DNA from: Nocardia seriolae NBRC 15557
GTDB lineage: Bacteria > Actinomycetota > Actinomycetes > Mycobacteriales > Mycobacteriaceae
Length of the DNA: 64,000 bases
NCBI RefSeq assembly: GCF_007990715.1
Contig: NZ_BJWY01000025.1
Span: 1 to 64,000, forward strand
Direction of reading: 5' to 3'
This document shows, one piece after another, positions 59,829-64,000 of this stretch. The translations under genes were made by a program, and so were the position numbers. A model generated the notes under the pieces. That model had not been told where the DNA came from. It did not search any database and saw only the letters and a list, made by a program, of their open reading frames with translations. Position 1 is the first letter of the stretch, and each line of letters begins with the position of its first letter.

Positions 59829-60275
59829 CTACGTGAAATCACCGGAATAGCGGAATGAGGGCGGTTCGCCTGCGGCGCGGCGGCCGAACTCTTGCTCCCA
59901 CATATCGAACGTTCTGCGGCGCAGCACGGTCAACGTGTCGCGTTCTTGGGCCTCGAGTGGTCGTCGTTCCTGCCGGGCCTGATCAGTAATCTCGTCGATC
60001 TGCCGATAGATGTCGAAAATCGGTCCCTCGCCGCGCAGGTAGTGATTTCGAGCTTCCTCGGTTTCCTTGACGAACTGTTCTTCCGAGAGCGCTGCGAAGT
60101 CCAGGTCCGCGCCGGGTTCGAAGACTGCGTCGATGTCGGCCTGTGTAGCGGGTTCGAAAGCGCCGGTGTCGATATTGAGCTTCTGGCCGGTTACTTCATC
60201 GTGGACAGGCTCTTCGAGACGGATCGTCCCGTTGCGAAACCGGAAGTACGACGGGGATTCTCGGAGCCAGAGCAC
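59829..60275 (-). CDS. Hypothetical protein (148 aa)
   Basis: The acidic protein has an N-terminal beta segment (YFRFRNGTIRLEEPVHDEVTG) and a long helical C-terminal part rich in Glu and Arg (EEQFVKETEEARNHYLRGEG, RRTFDMWEQEFGRRAAG). No export signal. It starts with GTG 34 bp after the nucleoside hydrolase gene on the same strand, so it is probably cotranscribed. No family recognised; small acidic proteins in such strings are often immunity proteins. Confidence 0.55.
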   Translation of the reverse strand: MLWLRESPSYFRFRNGTIRLEEPVHDEVTGQKLNIDTGAFEPATQADIDAVFEPGADLDFAALSEEQFVKETEEARNHYLRGEGPIFDIYRQIDEITDQARQERRPLEAQERDTLTVLRRRTFDMWEQEFGRRAAGEPPSFRYSGDFT

Positions 60276-60309
60276 GGATCAGCCTCTCGGATGTTTGGGG
60301 GTATATAGG

Positions 60310-61293
60310 CTATGGGGCCAAGACCTGATCGAGACGCTGCGTCAACCACGACCGGAAGACCGCGTAGTCGGCGGAGCGAGTCAGGGTGACCTGGTATTCG
60401 CCGGGAATCATTCTTCCGATCGCATCGAGGCCCACGCCGATTCGGCTGGTCCGTAGGAAGGAGCGACCTATCGCTTGGGCGAGAGCCATCGCGTCGTGTT
60501 GCATTGTGCCCGGATAGAAGTTCGCGAACCATTGATCCATATGGGACCGGAGCAACTTTCCCGCAGGGCCGGACTTGGCTAGCAGCTCGTATTCAGCTGA
60601 GCTGGAGGTGATTTCATTGGCCGGGTGGAAGGTGACATCCGACGGCACGATCCACGTTCGCAATCCAGCGTGCAACACCTTCCGCGCCGCGGCCACGTCG
60701 AGCCGAATATTGTGCTCCGCGCGATCGGTGTGTCGGTAGTTCAGGCCGCCGCCCATCTGCGTGACTATGAGTCGCGCTGCGGCATCGGGAATCTCGTCGA
60801 CCACTGTCGAGAGGTTCGACATGGGACCGATGCCGAGCCAGCGCACCTTACCGTCGGTCGCCGCCAGCACCTTCCGGACGGCGGTGAGAACATCCCAGGA
60901 CTGCTCCGGCGCATCGCGCGGAACGAGACCTTCGGCCGCCCAGTACTTCTCGTTTCCCAGGTCGATGCCAGCGACCACCGGGACATCGGATCGGCCGAGC
61001 AGATCCAGTAGATGCCGCGCGCACCCGGCACGCCTACCGCCGTGTTCATCGCTGGTAATAACGAGAGCCAACTCTGGCCGTCCCGCCGCGACGGCTACCG
61101 CGATGGCATCATCCGGGTCGCCTCCGATGTCGGTATCGACGATCAGCGGCATGGTCGACAGCGGCGGAAGCATGTCCGGCAAAGCCGATAGGGCGTCGGC
61201 CCTCTCGTGTAAACCGACGCTCCTGGCCTGATCGATCAGCGCATCGCGAATCTCGTTCGGTGATGGTTCCCGGGGGCTCGTGTCGTCCGTCAT
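60310..61293 (-). CDS. Inosine-uridine-type nucleoside hydrolase
   Basis: The 327-residue protein has the calcium-binding Asp cluster DTDIGGDPDDA at about residue 54, VVAGIDLG, IGPMSNLS, VTQMGGGLNYR and HDAMALAQAI, matching the order of the nucleoside hydrolase (IunH) fold, which cleaves the N-glycosidic bond of nucleosides. The first 45 residues are an extra helical part. It starts two bases after the upstream gene, hence one operon. Sitting among immunity-like genes is odd for a salvage enzyme; a role against or in place of a nucleoside-directed toxin is speculation. Confidence 0.85.
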   Translation of the reverse strand: MTDDTSPREPSPNEIRDALIDQARSVGLHERADALSALPDMLPPLSTMPLIVDTDIGGDPDDAIAVAVAAGRPELALVITSDEHGGRRAGCARHLLDLLGRSDVPVVAGIDLGNEKYWAAEGLVPRDAPEQSWDVLTAVRKVLAATDGKVRWLGIGPMSNLSTVVDEIPDAAARLIVTQMGGGLNYRHTDRAEHNIRLDVAAARKVLHAGLRTWIVPSDVTFHPANEITSSSAEYELLAKSGPAGKLLRSHMDQWFANFYPGTMQHDAMALAQAIGRSFLRTSRIGVGLDAIGRMIPGEYQVTLTRSADYAVFRSWLTQRLDQVLAP

Positions 61294-61295
61294 GC

Positions 61296-62078
61296 TCAGG
61301 CATCCTCCAATCGCTTGGGGGCATAGCTCTGGAGGTATCGATCGAAGAAGGCGCCGACACCGATGGGGATGGGGCGAACAGCGGAAAGCGAGTAGGTCAG
61401 GATGTAACCCGCGCGTCCGGGACCGCCTTCCCAGAATCTGTACTGCGGTTCGAGGGTGTCCAGCAGTTCCTGGTACAGATCACGGATTTCGAGGAAGCCC
61501 AGGAGTTCGGGCAGGCTCCACGACTCGATGTTCGCGGCTGGCTCCGTGGGTAGAACAGCCGATGTCCCCCCGCCGTCGCCGCGTACCCGCTGACCGGCAC
61601 GGAGAGCCTCGGCCGCCTCCAGTTCGAGGAAATGGTAGGGCCCCGCTGCTTCGATGAAGACCCACCGATTGAACCGCGGATCCTCGTAGATCTCGCCATC
61701 CGAGAGTTTGGCGATCTTGTTCGTGTACCCGAGTCCGGTGGCCGAGATTTCGTGCGGCTGGCCGTCCTCGTCGTGAACGGTGATCAGCCGGTTGGTCGTA
61801 GTGAGCCAGTCAACGATCGCTTGTCTGAACTCTCCCCGGCGCTCGAAATTACGCACGCACCCGAGATGGAACGAGCCGTTGAAAACCGTGGACTCATCGT
61901 CCCAGGTCGCGAGGATCGTGTGGTAGGGCGGGATGGATTCTGCCCACCCCTCGGCTTCCAGTACGAATCGTCCACAAAAGTGGCATGCGTTGCGTTCGTG
62001 GAACACTCGTCGCCTCTCCAATGTGCCCAGATTGACCACTGACCGGTGGTCGGAGATTCCCGCCCAGATACCGTGCAC
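61296..62078 (-). CDS. Hypothetical protein with a Cys/His metal site
   Basis: The 260-residue protein has NACHFCGRFVLEAEGW and FNGSFHLGCVRNFERRGEF near the N-terminus, a CxxC plus H-x-x-C arrangement that could bind zinc. The rest is mixed alpha/beta (PRFNRWVFIEAAGPYHFLEL, EYRFW-like QYRFWEGGPGRAGYILTYSL). No signal peptide. It precedes the nucleoside hydrolase gene by two bases. An immunity role is possible given the setting, not shown. Confidence 0.6.
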   Translation of the reverse strand: MHGIWAGISDHRSVVNLGTLERRRVFHERNACHFCGRFVLEAEGWAESIPPYHTILATWDDESTVFNGSFHLGCVRNFERRGEFRQAIVDWLTTTNRLITVHDEDGQPHEISATGLGYTNKIAKLSDGEIYEDPRFNRWVFIEAAGPYHFLELEAAEALRAGQRVRGDGGGTSAVLPTEPAANIESWSLPELLGFLEIRDLYQELLDTLEPQYRFWEGGPGRAGYILTYSLSAVRPIPIGVGAFFDRYLQSYAPKRLEDA

Positions 62079-62191
62079 TCTATCGTTCGCGATCTATGGT
62101 CGCGGTGGCGACCCGACCGGGTTGGTTCGGCGGACGCGAGGCCGTGCGCTGTGTGCGATGCTGCAGGTCCGTTCGCACGAAGGGGACCGAC

Positions 62192-62482
62192 GTGCGGCGT
62201 GGCCGGCCGACCAAGGAACAGTTGGAGCAGAGCTTCGAGCGTGTGCTGTCTATGGTGTTGTCGGGATATGGTGTCCCGAGCTCGAGCGGGCTCGATTCAG
62301 AAACCAAGGAAGCGCTGTGGGGTATTGCCCATGCATACCCGGCGGTGACCGACGATCTGCTGGGAGCAGCTCGTAGCGCATTCGCCGGGCAGTTGGACGG
62401 CAGCAACGCGGTGCGCTCGCAGGCGGAGTGGGACCGTACGCTTGCCGATCGCGAGGAACATCCGTCCCGGCGTAACCACTGA
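62192..62482 (+). CDS. Small GQLDG-family protein, third member
   Basis: The 96-residue protein starts at GTG 62192 behind AAGGGG. It shares GYGVPSSSGLDSETKEALWGI and ARSAFAGQLDGSNAVR with the other two family members. Unlike them it lies alone on the plus strand between two minus-strand groups, two bases from the convergent gene. Function unknown. Confidence 0.75.
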   Translation: MRRGRPTKEQLEQSFERVLSMVLSGYGVPSSSGLDSETKEALWGIAHAYPAVTDDLLGAARSAFAGQLDGSNAVRSQAEWDRTLADREEHPSRRNH

Positions 62483-62484
62483 GC

Positions 62485-62775
62485 TCAGCCCTCGGACTTC
62501 TCGGACCGCTCGTAATGGGCACGCAACTCGCCTGGCGCGATCGTGTTCTCCGGTGTCACCGGTCCGAATCCCTTGGTGAACTTCGGGTTGTCGTCGACCA
62601 CACGCTCGGAGTAATCCACCGCATCCCGAACCCGCATGTCCTCCGCCATCTGCCGGTCGATCGCATGCAACCGCTCGACGGTGATCCCCATTCGCGCTGC
62701 GGTCTTTTCGTCGGCCTCCCGCCGCTCGTCGATGTCAGCGGGCTTCATCCACGGCGGTATGGGTGGTAGTTGCAT
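62485..62775 (-). CDS. Small hypothetical protein (96 aa)
   Basis: The charged, helical protein begins MQLPPIPPWMKPADIDERRE and has GITVERLHAIDRQMAEDMRV in the middle. It is 14 bp after the next upstream gene, in a string that starts with the ADP-ribosyltransferase toxin. No family recognised. Confidence 0.6.
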   Translation of the reverse strand: MQLPPIPPWMKPADIDERREADEKTAARMGITVERLHAIDRQMAEDMRVRDAVDYSERVVDDNPKFTKGFGPVTPENTIAPGELRAHYERSEKSEG

Positions 62776-62789
62776 GAACGACTCCTCGC

Positions 62790-63194
62790 TCAGAAGTAGG
62801 TCGCAATGGCGGCATCGAACTTCGCATCCGCGACATCGACACCACCTCTGGGCTGATAGTTCAGCCCACGGACGTGGTCGAGGAACTCCGTAGGAATGTC
62901 CAGCGCGTAGTTCTCCAGATAGTGGACTGAATCAACCCGCCAGATCCACTCCCCATCCGACACGAGCGACATCCCGCCAAGGACTGCCTTGGCGGTGTCG
63001 AGCAGATCACTCACCTCGCCAGGCACATCGAACACCGGCGTAGCCGCCTTCATATACTCAGCCACCAACTTTCGATCCGCAATCGGTTGCCGCACATACG
63101 ATTCCCGCATCAACGGCAACTCCTCGCGCACCGTCCGGTACATCTCGCGATAGATCCCAACGGGCTTCAACACACCTGCTGTCGCTTCGGTCAT
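62790..63194 (-). CDS. Hypothetical protein, candidate immunity protein
   Basis: The 134-residue protein has an N-terminal helix pair (REMYRTVREELPLMRESYV, RKLVAEYMKAATPVFDVPGE) and a C-terminal part with SLVSDGEWIWRVDSVHYLEN. Length and acidic character fit immunity proteins. It is 73 bp downstream of the small gene that overlaps the toxin, on the same strand. Confidence 0.6.
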   Translation of the reverse strand: MTEATAGVLKPVGIYREMYRTVREELPLMRESYVRQPIADRKLVAEYMKAATPVFDVPGEVSDLLDTAKAVLGGMSLVSDGEWIWRVDSVHYLENYALDIPTEFLDHVRGLNYQPRGGVDVADAKFDAAIATYF

Positions 63195-63267
63195 TGCGCA
63201 ACCCCCGATATATTGTGACTGTCGATGTCGACCAGCCTACTGGTCTGGTTGACCGACCCGTAGGGGC

Positions 63268-63492
63268 TCACGCATTGTCGGATTCGTCACGACGTGGGTC
63301 GAATTCAGTTCCGGAAATATCGTCGTGGTATTTATCTCCGGCAAGAATCTCAGGATCGGGTGAAGCCGAGCGCAGCCTCTTTCGCGCCTCTTTGAACTTT
63401 TCTCTATATTTGTCAAGCTGCTCCGGTGTGGGTGCCTCGACTCCGGCCTCTTCGGGGGTGGAGAATTTTCTACCGGCGATCTCTTTACTCAT
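63268..63492 (-). CDS. Small hypothetical protein overlapping the toxin gene
   Basis: The 74-residue charged protein (MSKEIAGRKFSTPEEAGVEA, EQLDKYREKFKEARKRLRS, DKYHDDISGTEFDPRRDE) overlaps the toxin's 3' end by eight bases and is therefore coupled to it. The local base composition is richer in A/T than the left of the window. Likely a cofactor or immunity protein; unknown. Confidence 0.65.
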   Translation of the reverse strand: MSKEIAGRKFSTPEEAGVEAPTPEQLDKYREKFKEARKRLRSASPDPEILAGDKYHDDISGTEFDPRRDESDNA

Positions 63493-64000
63493 GTTTCCTC
63501 ACCTGAACCAGATCGATATAGTGGACATCATCTGTGTCGCCATCCCACTCGACATCTGCGACATAGAATTTACTGTCTGTCGCGAAGATGACTTCAGCTT
63601 CGCGGGGCACGGTGCTGTAACTCTGGATATCCTTTCCGGACTCCGAGATTACGGTGAACATTACTCTCTCGTAGCCGAGGTCATGAGTGCCCAGATATGA
63701 CTTCTCCATAAAACCATCGGCGATATCCGGTCGTTTCGATGTGCTGAAGAACTCCTTCACATCTACCACCAGGCCTTTCTCGTAGGCCGCGATGACCTCC
63801 GGTGGCAAAGTCAGTCCTCGGTAGACGGTTCCAGAGTAGTCGGGCAGCTTCGACAATGCCTGGTTGATCGAGTCGACCCGGGCTTCTTGTCCGGGCGAAA
63901 GCGCAGTGTCCGATCGTAGTAGCTCGTTGAGGCGGTCGTACCCTGACGCTGAATAGAACTTCAGGGCCTTGTCGTCGGCCTCCGTGATGTGTGGCAGTTC
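63485..64000 (-). CDS. ADP-ribosyltransferase toxin, C-terminal part (runs off the window)
   Basis: The last 171 codons of a larger minus-strand gene are present; its start lies beyond base 64000. The sequence fits an R-S-E class ADP-ribosyltransferase: YRGLTLPPE with the Arg, FFSTSKRPDIADGF with the Ser-Thr-Ser, and REAEVIFATDSKF with Glu-x-x-x acid residues (the second Glu aligned with the catalytic one). Upstream helix residues GYDRLNELLRS are also typical. It would transfer ADP-ribose from NAD to a protein. C-terminal position fits a polymorphic-toxin payload. Confidence 0.8.
   Translation of the reverse strand, partial: ELPHITEADDKALKFYSASGYDRLNELLRSDTALSPGQEARVDSINQALSKLPDYSGTVYRGLTLPPEVIAAYEKGLVVDVKEFFSTSKRPDIADGFMEKSYLGTHDLGYERVMFTVISESGKDIQSYSTVPREAEVIFATDSKFYVADVEWDGDTDDVHYIDLVQVRKHE

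Overview
The window looks like a chromosomal segment of a high-GC mycolate actinomycete, most likely Nocardia or a close relative. The evidence is the strong G/C bias at third codon positions, the short adenylate kinase fused in an operon with secY and map, the abundance of ESX/type VII-style proteins (WXG100, EspG-like, EspC-like, PE-like), and the DUF5753/DUF397 regulator pair typical of actinomycetes. I see no rRNA, tRNA, CRISPR array or complete insertion sequence.

Layout. (1) 1-2280: accessory genes: an XRE/DUF5753 regulator with a DUF397 protein, a broken Uma2-type nuclease and a small lipoprotein. (2) 2520-8071: the distal spc operon (rpsH-rplF-rplR-rpsE-rpmD-rplO), then secY-adk-map; the usual rplN/rplX/rplE/rpsN genes are not directly upstream of rpsH, so the operon is split. 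(3) 8177-10658: a membrane protein, a small membrane protein, a short-chain dehydrogenase and dtd. (4) 10815-37631: a type VII-associated toxin locus: a WXG-type secreted protein, an EspG-like chaperone, a WXG100 protein, a YbaB-like protein, then a giant open frame of about 7,053 codons (14552-35713) interrupted by one in-frame TAG at 18236, followed by a small protein and a probable immunity protein. (5) 37710-42843: a second orphan ESX-like substrate/chaperone set. (6) 42861-54364: a second toxin locus mostly on the minus strand, built on the same WXG100 / YbaB-like / CpnT-like-toxin plan, whose 2,749-residue toxin carries a methyltransferase-like, a YwqJ-like deaminase and a DUF1023-like hydrolase domain, each preceded by a copy of one repeated module; a YwqK-like gene lies nearby. 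(7) 54372-64000: membrane proteins, a lipoprotein with a deaminase-like C-terminus, a minus-strand string of small immunity-like genes with a nucleoside hydrolase, and the C-terminal end of an ADP-ribosyltransferase toxin that runs off the right edge.

How the genes work together (inference): WXG100, EspG-like and YbaB-like proteins probably escort or co-secrete the giant CpnT-like proteins through an ESX system encoded elsewhere (no Ecc core genes are here), while the small genes around them supply immunity. The most novel items are the two giant modular toxins, a 38-39 bp element shared by the promoters of the WXG100 and toxin genes of the second locus, and a three-member small-protein family scattered among the toxin loci.
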